Both the position numbers and the translations under genes were made by a program. From assembly GCA_000827205.1 (NCBI GenBank), contig KN832555.1:2881011-2945010 (forward strand): a stretch of 64,000 nt of DNA, in the 5' to 3' direction. This DNA is from Plicaturopsis crispa FD-325 SS-3 (lineage: Eukaryota > Basidiomycota > Agaricomycetes > Amylocorticiales > Amylocorticiaceae). The notes under the pieces were generated by a model. The model had not been told where the DNA came from. It ran no database searches and worked only from the letters and a program-made list of their open reading frames with translations. Every line of letters begins with the position of its first letter. Within the stretch, counting starts at the first letter, position 1. This document shows, piece after piece, positions 47,727-57,963 of this stretch.

Positions 47727-48899
47727 ATGGCCGCAATATCTTCGTCGTCTCCGATAACACAGGTCTCGCAGGTGCCTACGCATACGAACCTGCAGCCCCA
47801 GCTATTGACAAAATTGCGCCTCGACCTCCGAGGCTCTGTCTTCCACGTCGATCGAGAGACTATCATGAACCTGCCGGAATCAGTCTTGCTCTGTCTCTTT
47901 CCGAATGGCCTCGTACTGAGTCGTCAGAGTATGGCACTCTCTGATGGTGAAGATAATGAGGACGACGAGGAGGTTTACGGGGTCGACGTACGTCCCATTA
48001 ACGATTGAGATGGACACTATACTAAACCTTTATTCAGTTCGACCCAAATTGCTTTCGTTACGTGCTGCAGTTCTTCAAGAAGGCAGGAGATGATTTCTAT
48101 GGCACTGCGTCGACGCCAGGCCTATTTGCTGCCCAGCAGCATTTGATTGATGGCTCGCCATCTTCAGACTTCGGTCCATCGACGTCCCAAAACCCATTAC
48201 TCACGAAACAAGCGATCATCGTCCTCCGTGAAGAGCTCGAATATTTCTCCATTCCTCCGAAAAACGGGAACGCGACGACGAACGAGAATGGCATCGCGAA
48301 CACACCGCTCATCGAAATCAAGCGTCAATGCGGCGACTACCTCATGGGAAAGCGTAACATATTCACGGCCCTCCAGCGGAATGTCAACAAGGAAAATAAT
48401 CTTGCGGAACAGCATCTCATTGACATGCTTTGTATGAGGTATACCATAATGATTTATATAGGTAAGCGTAGCCGCTAATATATGTGGCACAGCGGTTTTG
48501 ACCGTGACGACGAGTGGGGTTATCGCGCCCTGGAGCCGGAGCGGTGTTGCATCTCTTCGATAGCGCTCGTCCTCCTGAAGACCGGTCTACACCATACCAC
48601 TGACCCAAATGGTGAACGTACGGTGACGGTCGACTATAGCCAAATGGCTACCGCACAAAAGCTTCTTCTGTTCTGGAGAAAACCTGCTGTACGTTCTATA
48701 TCCCTCCGAGTCATTCGTCGCACACCCTGAACAGATGTTTAGCGGAAATGCTGGTGGGACGGTATTGAAGTGCAGCTACCGGGCGACAAGACTGTGAAAC
48801 TATGGGCAAGGAGAGTCTGGACACTCGAGCTTAGTTTGGTATGTGCAATGTGTTGCTAGCCGTGGCCTAACTGACAAAATATATCTGCTGCAGGTTTAA
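47727..48899 (+). CDS. WHI2: Whi2-like BTB/POZ-domain growth regulator
   Basis: The start is MAAISSSSPITQ. The BTB-like core is LRLDLRGSVFHVDRETIMNL, PESVLLCLFPNGLVLSR, then an acidic insert, FDPNCFRYVLQFFKKAG and LREELEYFSIPP. The later part (CGDYLMGKRNIFTALQRN, WGYRALEPERCCISSIALVLL, WWDGIEVQL, LWARRVWTLELSLV) is typical of fungal Whi2-like proteins, which act with Psr-type phosphatases in stress and TORC1 signalling. The last coding exon holds one codon plus the stop (48894-48899). Four or five introns. The family is fairly clear; the link to TORC1 is from known homologues. Confidence 0.7.
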
Positions 48900-49956
48900 T
48901 AGTCCGCACAGGATCTCCCTTTCTGTCGCGCCACCCTCATTCTTCCACATATCGCGGCTTTCTTACTTAGGACACTCGTTGGTTCTTTTCCGTGCATAGA
49001 TACCCTTTATTTCCACAGATCAACATACTACACACGTATTAACGCCAGCTGTAATCGGAACACGCATTTTGGGATGGGGAAATGGTCCTATTCCTTCTCC
49101 CTTGCCGCACATGCCACATGTTATACTATCATGAGTCCAGTGTTCGATAATCTCAGTTAAACTTTTTTTCTGGCTTCAACCACAGCTCCGTTCTTCCTCG
49201 GCTCTTTTGTACACACAAGTATACCTTCTAAGCTTCATGGTTCCGATTTTTTCGAGGCAAAAATGTTGCGCAAAGCGCTTGCGGATGCCCAAACGAAAGG
49301 GACCCAGTGTTCGATAATTTTGTCACGGAGTGTCACGGTTTTGATGGGCTGCCGAGGGCGATCTCCACGCCCAGCGGAGTTTAAACTGTCACATTGTGGC
49401 GTCTCAATGTAACGCTTCATGGCGATTTCGTTTCGACAACATACAGAATGAGATCTTTGACACTCGGAATTGCATACGGGCGCTCATACTACACGTACTG
49501 ATGTACTGCATTTTTTTTTGCGAAGAAACGTTGGCATCGGAAGGCTCCCGGCGGCATTCAATCCAAAAACCGCTCATTTTCGGCACTGTTCGATTTTTCA
49601 CCATCCACAGACTCGATATTTTAAAAATCGGACTTCACAGTCGTGTTCAGGGCCATTGAAAGGCCTTACTACAAAAAAGAATCAAGGGAAAGGATGAGGA
49701 AACAAGCGTGCAACGAGGGGGGGTCCAGTGTTCGATAATTATCGAACACTGGACTCCTGATAGTACCAGTTGTTCTTTTGCAACTTCAGCTCCGGTGACC
49801 GGCCATCGTTCTTCCCCGGAAACTTGAAATGCGGGGTAATTGTAAACCTGTTTACGACGACTTGCTTTGAGACCCTGCTACTTTCTTCGAACAAGTCAAA
49901 CGCAGCGGGTTCAACGCGAATTCTGCTACTCTACCACAACTCCACCAGACATAGCT
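48900..49956. other. Intergenic region holding a MITE upstream of acyl-CoA oxidase
   Basis: About 1.06 kb between the Whi2-like gene and the acyl-CoA oxidase start. Apart from the repeat at 49126-49763 I see no coding region. The remaining ~190 bp before the oxidase ATG must carry its core promoter. Confidence 0.45.
49126..49763. mobile_element. TA-flanked MITE with 26-bp terminal inverted repeats
   Basis: The ends are CTATCATGAGTCCAGTG.. on the left and its inverted partner CTATCAGGAGTCCAGTG.. on the right, both running into TTCGATAAT. This makes 26-bp inverted repeats with one mismatch. TA flanks both ends (49124-49125 and 49764-49765), as expected for Tc1/mariner or pogo-type insertion. 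The 15-mer CCAGTGTTCGATAAT occurs at 49137, again at 49305 and 49725, and inverted at 49738. The last two form a perfect 32-bp palindrome (49723-49754). No transposase is encoded, so it is non-autonomous. The superfamily is inferred from the TA only. Confidence 0.65.
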
Positions 49957-52690
49957 ATGACAAAGATGCTCAATCCAATCGAGCGGACGAAGCTCGACAT
50001 GGCCATCGCACGCGACGCAGTGTCCTTTGATGTCGCAGCGGTCAGGAACTTTCTCTGGAGTGAGGCGACCCGGCATAACTCCATGTCTTAGCTAACTCTT
50101 GGGCAGACGGCGCAGAAGAGTGGAAAAGGCACTCAGGAATCATTGACGTGCTGAGACATGACCCGGTGTTCGATAAATCACAGAGGCGAGTAAGCTATGC
50201 CTTAACGCCCTAGTGTTCAACTTTGTTGACGGTCGAGATTTCAAGGCTCTTCATGACCCGCTCAGAACAATATCAACGTGCTCTCAAGATAACGAATCAC
50301 GTTGATGAGCTCAAGGTGCAAGGTGCACTTTCCAGTGAAGACGCCAGACTCGCGTTCGAGTTCTTGGACGAGCAGATTCCCATATTTCTCCATCTATCCG
50401 GTATGTGTTATTGCACTTTCAGACGCGCCAAATGAGCTCTGACAGCCTTCCGAAGCTTTTGAGCCCGTTTTCAATTTGCAAGGCTCGCCGGAACTCATCT
50501 CTCAGTTCTCGGACCTCATTGCTACCCGAGGCATCCTGGGATGTTATCTCCAGACTGAATTGGGCCATGGCACAGCTGTGTCGTCGCTAGAGACAACCGC
50601 TACCTATATTCCCGAGACGCAGGAGTTTGATATCCACAGCCCAACGGTCACATCGTCCAAGTGGTGGATTGGCGAGCTGGGGAAGACAGCTACACACGGG
50701 GTTTTGCAGGCGAGACTAATCTTGCCTGGCGAGGTCGACGTGGGTCCGCATTTGTTCTTTCTACAACTTCGGTCGTTGGGTACGCATCTCCCTAGACGGC
50801 CAATGCCGCGGACTGATCGTGCTGTCCGACAGAGACTCACGCGGTTCTCCCTGGTATCAGGATTGGTGATATAGGTATGTTCCTTGCCTTTCTAAGTCTT
50901 ACTCACAACTATGCATGCGATCTGACGATATTGGTACCTGCGTAAAGGTCCGAAAGCGCTGGGTGGATTCGCGCCCACGGATAATGGGTTCGCGACGTTC
51001 GACCACGTACGCATACCGCGTGAGCACATGCTCTCAAAATTCGCGCAGGTCACCAAGGAAGGAAAATATGTGAAACCTCCACACGCCAAGCTAAGCTACG
51101 GCGGGGTAAGTCGTGCTACTCTGACACATTACGGTCCATCGGGTTGACGTCCAAGGACAGATGCTGTATATTCGATCAAAGTAGGGTCCTTTTGCTTGCT
51201 GATCGGCATCGACATTTAGTGAACATATCCCGTAGTATGATTAAAGGCGCTGGCTGGCTCATGGCGAAAGGTGAGGTTTTCTGGACACGTACTTATCGAC
51301 ATTGCAATCACTGACTTTCCATAGCCGCCACTGTTTCCATTCGATACACAACCGTTCGCCGACAGGGTACCAAAGATGCTAACGGGATAGAGCGTCAGGT
51401 TATCAGCTACCCCTCCGTTCACTATCGTCTCCTGCCCATACTATCTCGATCGTATGTCTTCATACTCTTAGGGCGGAATCTGGTGGGATAGCTTTTCCTT
51501 TTCTCCACTCCCGCTCTGACAGGATCAACGATGCAGGTGAATGCGTTTAGCACCCTGGCTACACGTCTCAAAACTGGAGACACATCACTGTTACCCGAAA
51601 TGCACGCCCTGACATCGGGTCTCAAGGTTCTCACGTCGACCGCTGGCGTCCAGGATCTCGAGGTTGCCAGGCGCGCCATGGGTGGTCACGGATACAGTGC
51701 CTTCTCTGGGCTCGGGCGGCTGTATGCCGACTACCTACCTAGTGTGACGTACGAGATCCACGCTTCGTCCGATATTATGCTTGCTAAATATGCGCAGGTA
51801 CGAAGGCGACAACTTTGTGCTTGACCAACAAGTCGTCCGGGCTGCAGTCAAGTCATATAAGAACTTAATGACGTCGAATGACCCGTCGGTACTATCGCCA
51901 TCATCTAACTACCTGCGACTCCTCCTCGCACCCCCACACAACCCATCCGTAACGTCTTGGAATGATCCGGCGGTCGCGATACAATACCTCGAATGGCGGG
52001 CAGCTCTCCTGGTGCGGGAGCGGGCTGTGCACCATGCCGACCCTGACGCGAGTGCCGACCAGCGCGTGTCCAAGGCTGTCACGGAGGCGTTTGTCGCTGT
52101 CCAAGTAGGCGACATCATTGCCTCTCTTCCACTCGCACCGAAAGAGGGCGCAGCCGTGGGCGCTCTGTTTAGGCTGGTGAGGCCTTGTCCCGAGTGTTTA
52201 CAACATACTGCATGCTGATCCCTTTTCATAGTACCTTTTGACGACGCTGGAGGCAGGGCTTACGGATCTGCTATCATTCGGTGCGTTCTCAACAGGGCCG
52301 CTTCCGGGCGAGGATGCTACACGGAGTTTACGCATGGCTGTTGCGGATTTGTGCCGCGAGCTGCTACCGCATGCTATCGGGCTTACGGATGCATTCGGAT
52401 TCACAGACTGGGAGCTTGACAGGTCGATCAAATTCTATGTCTTGTGCAGTTCAACGCCTGACGATATGACTAGTGCTCTCGGTGTTTATGACGGGAATGT
52501 CTATGAAGCGCTCTTCCAGGCTGCACAGACGGATCCGCTAAACCGCACTGAGATACCTGCTGGGTATGAGGTAGGTAGGCCAATTACATGTACATTGGCA
52601 CAGCTCTGATAGTATCTATCTCAGGAGCATATCAGGCCGATGCTCGAGAGGGGAAGGAAGTTGGCTGCAGCGAGGATCAGCAAGCTTTAA
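49957..52690 (+). CDS. POX1: Peroxisomal acyl-CoA oxidase
   Basis: First enzyme of peroxisomal fatty acid beta-oxidation: FAD-dependent oxidation of acyl-CoA with release of H2O2. The start is MTKMLNPIERTKLDMAIARD. Spliced motifs: GCYLQTELGHGTAVSSLETTA (substrate/FAD region), VLPGIRIGDIGPK, GFATFDHVRIPREHM, SVHYRLLPILSR, RRAMGGHGYSAFSGLGRLYA, YEGDNFVLDQQVVRA. The C-terminus, reached through a last intron, is RISKL: the tripeptide SKL before TAA (52688-52690) is the canonical peroxisomal PTS1 signal. More than twelve introns. A MITE lies just upstream. Confidence 0.92.
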
Positions 52691-53372
52691 AAGCTCTTCC
52701 TTGTATTCCTCTACACAGGTCCGATCACAAGCGACTGCCTGCCCGGCATGTTCTCGAGGTGAGTGTAACTCGCCAGTCAGAGTTACAGACTCATCTCAAA
52801 CATATGCGTTTTTTTGTCTAGTAGCAAGGTACTAATCATGCATTCTTCAATTTCTTGCCTTTACAAGACTGTGGCACTTCTCGGCAGAACATTGCGGACA
52901 GCCCCGTCGTGCGCGTGAATGCTTTCAAAGGTCATGTCCCGAGTTCTGTCGATCTCTTTCATCACGAAACAATTATGTCCCTCCAAAAGGACATGCACTA
53001 GATTTGAAGGCAAGTTTCTTGCCTCCGTCAAACTTATTGAGGTCCCTTTTCTGACTTGCCGTTAAACATTCCCTCTCGTTTCTATGTCATCACTTGAACC
53101 ACATGCCACTAGCTCCTGTATAAGCATCAGTGTTCAATCTTGTAGAGAAATTCGAACACAGTATGCACTAAGTATCGTTGGGATTATCACTGAGCTTGTT
53201 ATAGATGCCGGCACCGCCTTCGGGTCCTACTTGTTGACTTCTTTTGACTTCAGGCCCGAGTCACCAGTCTTCCGGGATGCGGTAGCCTGCTACACTCAGT
53301 GGTCTCCCGGACGGCGGAGATTGCGAACACCACGTCTTCACCTTGTTCCATTCCTTGATTACTTTGGACCTT
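52691..53372. other. Intergenic region between acyl-CoA oxidase and the RNA-repair gene
   Basis: About 680 bp. It contains a short perfect hairpin, AGGCAAG-TTT-CTTGCCT, near 53019-53036 that could be a transcript-end structure. The RNA-repair reading frame stays open slightly upstream of its first ATG, with no other ATG in it. Nothing else supported. Confidence 0.4.
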
Positions 53373-55976
53373 ATGGATCTACTACAATTCCGTGGCACCT
53401 TGGCGCTTGTAGGCCAGGGCGTTGCAGCCATCGCAGACGCGTCCATAGCATCTACCAAATCTGGAGAGCCCGACAGTCTCTCGGCCTTGATCGGCACGGA
53501 AACACCATACCATATCACTCTTGCTACGAAAGCAGAACTCGCGAATACTCCTAGCACACGGAGGGACATATCCAATCTCCAAGTCGATACCCGGAGTATT
53601 TTCCCGATAGGCATAGGTGCGGACAGGGAAACGGGGACTTATTTCGTGGTTATCATTTGGGTCGCAGGCCAACAATTGCGCAAGCAGCTCGGCCTTCCGC
53701 CCAAAGATTTCCACATCACACTCTCTCGACACGACAACCATGGCGTCGACAAGGGCGTCGATTCTCTCCTTCCCGGGGAATTTCCCCCTTCACCTAGCAT
53801 CGATGCTCTCGATCACCTCGTTCTTACCCTATTCCTTTTTCATCGTGACGAAAAGGCGCGGTCGTTCTGCTTGAAGCTCATCCACGCGTATCCCACATCC
53901 GAACGCGGCTTTCTTCGATTAGCAGACGGTGCTCTTCGGCAAGGGCAGCACAAACTAGCCATGCTCTCCTATGCAGGCGCATCTCACCGCACCTCCGACA
54001 CGAGGACTCAACAGTACTGCGTCAAAAATATGTTCACCTGTTCAACGCAGACAGAATGGGGTTGCGTATTCTGCGAGCATGAACTGGCTCAGATACCTCG
54101 AGACCTTATGAAGGTACTTCTAGTTCCATGGATGCCGGAGTTACGCTCCCTCATCAGCGAGACTGCTACCGTCCCTGTCCTTTGTTTGGACGCCCGCATA
54201 CACATGGCCATCCCTCCGAGGCCTGGCAACAGCCTTGCCAGCGATAACTTCGTGAAACTACCCCGATTTTTTCGGTGGCTTATTCCTTTCCATATCGCAC
54301 TGATGTCTACACCTCGCCACGCGTCCGACATCGCAGCTCTCTCCGGTCCTTACATAGGAATCCGCCACGTCCTCACTTTGACGGAGGAGAGCCCCCTTGA
54401 TAAATCGTGGTTCGCGCAACATGGCATCAAGAATACCTTCCTTCCTATTCCCAACTTCGATCCACCGTCTATCGAGCAGATGCAGCTGATTATCCGCCTG
54501 TTAAATAACGAAGACAACACGCCGATGCTGATTCATTGTGGCGGTGGCAAGGGACGAGCAGGTACCGTTGCAGCATGCTACCTCGTGGCCTACGGTTTTG
54601 CGAAGCCGCAGCCGGACCGTACGCAGCCTGCTATGACTGCTCGAGAGGCAATCGATGCTCTACGAGCAATCAGGCCGGGTAGTATTGAGACACTACAACA
54701 GGAGGCATTTGTCGCGAAGTGGTGCAGCACCATATGGAAAACGCAAGTCATCCTCCCCGAGCTACCTCCAGAGCCACTGGACTGTGCACTCGAGATCGAA
54801 GGGTCTCTGGACGCTCAAGCTGACTTCCTCATGTTGGTCGGTCTTCCTGGCTCAGGCAAGTCGTGGTTTTCCAAAGCCCTTCTTGTTAGAGACCCTCGGA
54901 TTTGGACGCACATATCGCAGGATGAGTCCGGGAGCCGCTCCTCCTGCGAGAGTGCCATCGGTCGTACAAAAGGCCGCGTCTTGCTTGACCGGTGCAACGT
55001 ATCGCCAGCAGACCGCAAACTTTGGCTCGAGCTTGCTTCCTCTGCGACTACCCACCCAGTGGCAGTTTGGTTTGACTACGATCGGGAACTGTGCATCTCT
55101 CGCGCCCAGAATCGTTCTGACCACCCCACGCTGCCACCGGGGAGCAGGGTCTGTAATGCGGTCGACCAGATGCAGAAGGCTTTCGTGCGGCCAGATCTAA
55201 AGGAGGGGTTCAAAGCGATCGTCGTCGTTCGCTCTTTTGCAGCGGCCCAGGAGCTTGTCACCCGTCTCTCCCCTGCCGTAACTTTCTTTAAATTTCCTCG
55301 CATCCCTCACCTCCTCAATCTTGGTGGCGCAACGTCGGACGACATCGTCCTAAACGCGCCTGTTCTACCGACCGCTGGGAATGTTGTCATCACGGAGAAG
55401 GTCGACGGCGCTAACATGGGATTTTCACTCTCACCGTATCGGACAACAATCATGGTTCAGAACCGGTCCAATTATGTGAACCCATCGACTCACGAACAGT
55501 TCAAAAGGCTCGGGCTCTGGACGGAGCATCACGGGAAAGAGCTTCGCCGTATATTGCACGACGAGCACTTCGCCCAGCGATATATTCTCTTCGGCGAATG
55601 GCTCACGGCGACGCACTCTATCCCTTATACACGCCTTCCTGACCGGTTCCTCGCTTTTGATCTCTATGACCGGAGCACAAATACGTGGGCCGACAGAAAG
55701 ACGCTATCGGCCGTACTATCCTCCACGAGCATACACATGGTTCCGGTGATCCACGAGGGTCAATGTCCCTCTGAAATGGAGCTCAGGAGCATGGTCCAGC
55801 TTCAGTCAAAGTACTATGACGGGCGGGTTGAGGGCTTGTTTGTGAAGGTAGAGAACCATGGCAGGGTTCTGAGTAGGGCCAAAGTCGTGCGCGGAGATTT
55901 CATTGCCGGGAACGATCACTGGAACAAAGGAAAGCTGCAGTTGAACGGCATCGCATCAGAGGAAGGCAGTAGCTAA
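53373..55976 (+). CDS. Swiss-Army-Knife RNA-repair fusion: 2H phosphoesterase, PTP, kinase, RNA ligase
   Basis: Single intronless frame of 867 residues from the first ATG (MDLLQFRGTLALVG). Residues ~1-140: 2H phosphoesterase with two H-x-T motifs, YHITLA (His47) and FHITLS (His114). ~150-330: helical, TPR-like linker. ~330-460: dual-specificity-type phosphatase with HCGGGKGRAGT (Cys389, Arg395). ~480-640: P-loop kinase with GLPGSGKSWF (Lys496) and DRCNVSPADRKLW. ~645-855: nucleotidyltransferase ligase with KVDG (Lys676), QNRSNYV, LFGEWL, FLAFDLYD, VEGLFVKVE and SRAKVVR. Together these could remove or reshape 2',3'-cyclic and 3' phosphates, phosphorylate 5' ends and seal RNA. This matches the 'Swiss Army Knife' RNA-repair architecture known from comparative genomics. 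All visible catalytic residues are present. The activity itself is inferred. Confidence 0.88.
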   Translation: MDLLQFRGTLALVGQGVAAIADASIASTKSGEPDSLSALIGTETPYHITLATKAELANTPSTRRDISNLQVDTRSIFPIGIGADRETGTYFVVIIWVAGQQLRKQLGLPPKDFHITLSRHDNHGVDKGVDSLLPGEFPPSPSIDALDHLVLTLFLFHRDEKARSFCLKLIHAYPTSERGFLRLADGALRQGQHKLAMLSYAGASHRTSDTRTQQYCVKNMFTCSTQTEWGCVFCEHELAQIPRDLMKVLLVPWMPELRSLISETATVPVLCLDARIHMAIPPRPGNSLASDNFVKLPRFFRWLIPFHIALMSTPRHASDIAALSGPYIGIRHVLTLTEESPLDKSWFAQHGIKNTFLPIPNFDPPSIEQMQLIIRLLNNEDNTPMLIHCGGGKGRAGTVAACYLVAYGFAKPQPDRTQPAMTAREAIDALRAIRPGSIETLQQEAFVAKWCSTIWKTQVILPELPPEPLDCALEIEGSLDAQADFLMLVGLPGSGKSWFSKALLVRDPRIWTHISQDESGSRSSCESAIGRTKGRVLLDRCNVSPADRKLWLELASSATTHPVAVWFDYDRELCISRAQNRSDHPTLPPGSRVCNAVDQMQKAFVRPDLKEGFKAIVVVRSFAAAQELVTRLSPAVTFFKFPRIPHLLNLGGATSDDIVLNAPVLPTAGNVVITEKVDGANMGFSLSPYRTTIMVQNRSNYVNPSTHEQFKRLGLWTEHHGKELRRILHDEHFAQRYILFGEWLTATHSIPYTRLPDRFLAFDLYDRSTNTWADRKTLSAVLSSTSIHMVPVIHEGQCPSEMELRSMVQLQSKYYDGRVEGLFVKVENHGRVLSRAKVVRGDFIAGNDHWNKGKLQLNGIASEEGSS

Positions 55977-56326
55977 AGGTACGTCCCCCCTCGCTTTCAA
56001 CGACGTATGAGTAACGTAGTGTTTTTTAGTTCCCTGCTGCGGTTCTCGAGGAGCACATTTCGGTCCAATGTCAACACAGGCGTTCTCGAGCCTCATTAGA
56101 TCGTCGACAGATATATGTACCTCATTTTGGCTCACCTCGCTGTCGAAGCCGCCACCTGAGTGAGACCTTGTGAGACTTGCACACAATTTTTGGATGTACT
56201 ACAGAGAAGACAAGATCTTCCATAGATTTGATTGCGATCGATGTCGGTCGCGATAATTGTGAAATGAAGTCCAACGCTTGAGCTTTCCTCTACCGTTATC
56301 CTTTTACGACCACACATTCGACGACC
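55977..56326. promoter_or_regulatory. Upstream region of adenosine kinase
   Basis: About 350 bp between the RNA-repair gene and adenosine kinase, same strand. It includes a pyrimidine-rich run before the ATG (about 56283-56320). No other element seen. Confidence 0.35.
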
Positions 56327-57634
56327 ATGGCCAGCCAAACTTACCCGCTTTTCTGCATCGGAAACCCCTTGCTCGACATCCAAGTCACCGGCGGTGAAGC
56401 GCTCTTGGCGAAGTATGACTTGAAGGCAAACGATGCCATCCTTGCGGAAGAAAAGCATCTTCCTCTGTAAGTTGCCAAACTTTCCCACTAGATCGCGAGA
56501 ACACTCAACGAGCCATGCAACAGATACGACGAGATCGTCAAGGAATACAAGACCACCTATGTCGCGGGAGGTGCTGGCCAGAACGCTGCCCGAGGAGCTG
56601 CGGTAAGGATATGACCGCGGAATTGACGCGCCAGGATGCTTAACTTTGCCATTACAGTACGTTCTCCCCCCAAACTCGGTCGTCTATACCGGATGTGTCG
56701 GAGACGACGAGCTCGCAGAGCAGCTGAAGGCTGCTAACAAGCGCGAAGGTCTCCGCGATGTTTACCAGGTCAAAAAAGGCGAAAAGACGGGCGCATGCGC
56801 GGTCATCATCACTGGTCACCACCGGTAGATATGCCCCTCATACCCCATGGCTCACAAACTGATCTGGGAAATAGATCGCTTGTAACTACTCTGCGTGTTG
56901 CCGAGAAATTTGAGCAATCGCACCTTGCATCGCCCGAGGTCGCACCACTCGTCGAGGCCGCAAAGGTCTTTTACATCGAGGGTTACTTCCTGACCCACGG
57001 TGTCGACACCCTCGTCGAGCTCGGTAAAAAGGCATCTCACGCCGGGAAGGTATGATGACCTGCTCCCAGCTCAGAGACCCTATCTTGACACCGATGTTTT
57101 AGGTGTTCGCATTGAACCTTTCCGCCCCCTTCATCCCCCAATTCTTCGGCGCCCAGCTCCAGCAGGTCCTCCCGTACACTGACATCGTCATCGGTAACGA
57201 GGCCGAGGCCGAATCGTGGGCCAGCGCCACTGGCCTGCCCGACACCAAGAGCCTTCCCGCCATCGCCAAGGCCCTCGCTGCGACGCCAAAATCCAACGCC
57301 TCGCGGCCCCGTATCGTGATCTTCACCCAGGGCCCTCTGTCTACCTTCGTGGTGTCGTCCGCGGACGTCGACATCGTGAAAGAGTTCAAGGTCAACCCGC
57401 TGAGCGACGACCAGATTGTTGACACGAACGGTGCCGGCGACGCGTTCGCGGGTGGATTCCTCGGCGCGTACGTTGCCGGCAAAAGCCTCGACGAGAGCGT
57501 TGAGGTAGGGCACAAGTTGGGCGCGATGACTGTCGGCCAAGTACGTTGCGATGTCTTAGCATGTACTGGACAGACACTAATGCACTCATCAGATTGGACC
57601 CCAATACCAATGGCCCAAGGTCGCCATCCTCTAG
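56327..57634 (+). CDS. ADO1: Adenosine kinase
   Basis: Purine-salvage enzyme of the ribokinase (PfkB) family: adenosine + ATP to AMP + ADP, and a sink for adenosine made in the methyl cycle. The start is MASQTYPLFCIGNPLLDI. Spliced motifs: YVAGGAGQNAARGA (substrate-binding GG), VVYTGCVGDDELAEQLK, FALNLSAPFIPQFFG, IVIGNEAEAESWA and the PfkB signature DTNGAGDAFAGGFLGAYVAG with the catalytic Asp. The end is GPQYQWPKVAIL before TAG. Six exons or so. Length about 340-350 residues, normal for the family. Confidence 0.95.
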
Positions 57635-57963
57635 GTGGCTCAGCCTGCCGAATTGTAAATCTGGACGCTCGTAGCATATACTCGCTTTCAACAGCGATCC
57701 CCTATCATGTATCACATCGCACGTATCGCAGCTCTCCACAGCTTGTAGCGCACATATTCACTCGCTCAGAAATCGCTCAGAAATCGACGGAGGTTTAGAA
57801 TACAACATTGCTCTGGCATTGGTCACGCAAAGAGAAACTTGTCCGAGACAACAACACGAAAACACAGGTGAGAAAGCATCATACGACGATCAGGAGTCAG
57901 GACGGTGGTGGAGACGCAAGAGATTCCTACGGCTGACAGTCAGTTCATGGATGCACGTTTATT
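57635..57963. other. Convergent 3' flank
   Basis: About 330 bp between the 3' ends of adenosine kinase and the zinc-finger gene. An AATGAAATAAA-like polyadenylation word follows the zinc-finger stop on its own strand. Nothing else seen. Confidence 0.35.

Noticed and set aside
50161-50185. Another copy of the MITE end motif (CCGGTGTTCGATAAAT) inside the acyl-CoA oxidase gene
   Set aside because: It is coding: it spells DPVFDKS, a family-conserved stretch of acyl-CoA oxidase. The likeness to CCAGTGTTCGATAAT is probably chance.
53019-53036. Short perfect hairpin as a regulatory RNA or terminator
   Set aside because: Seven base pairs around a 3-nt loop is too little to claim function in a eukaryote.
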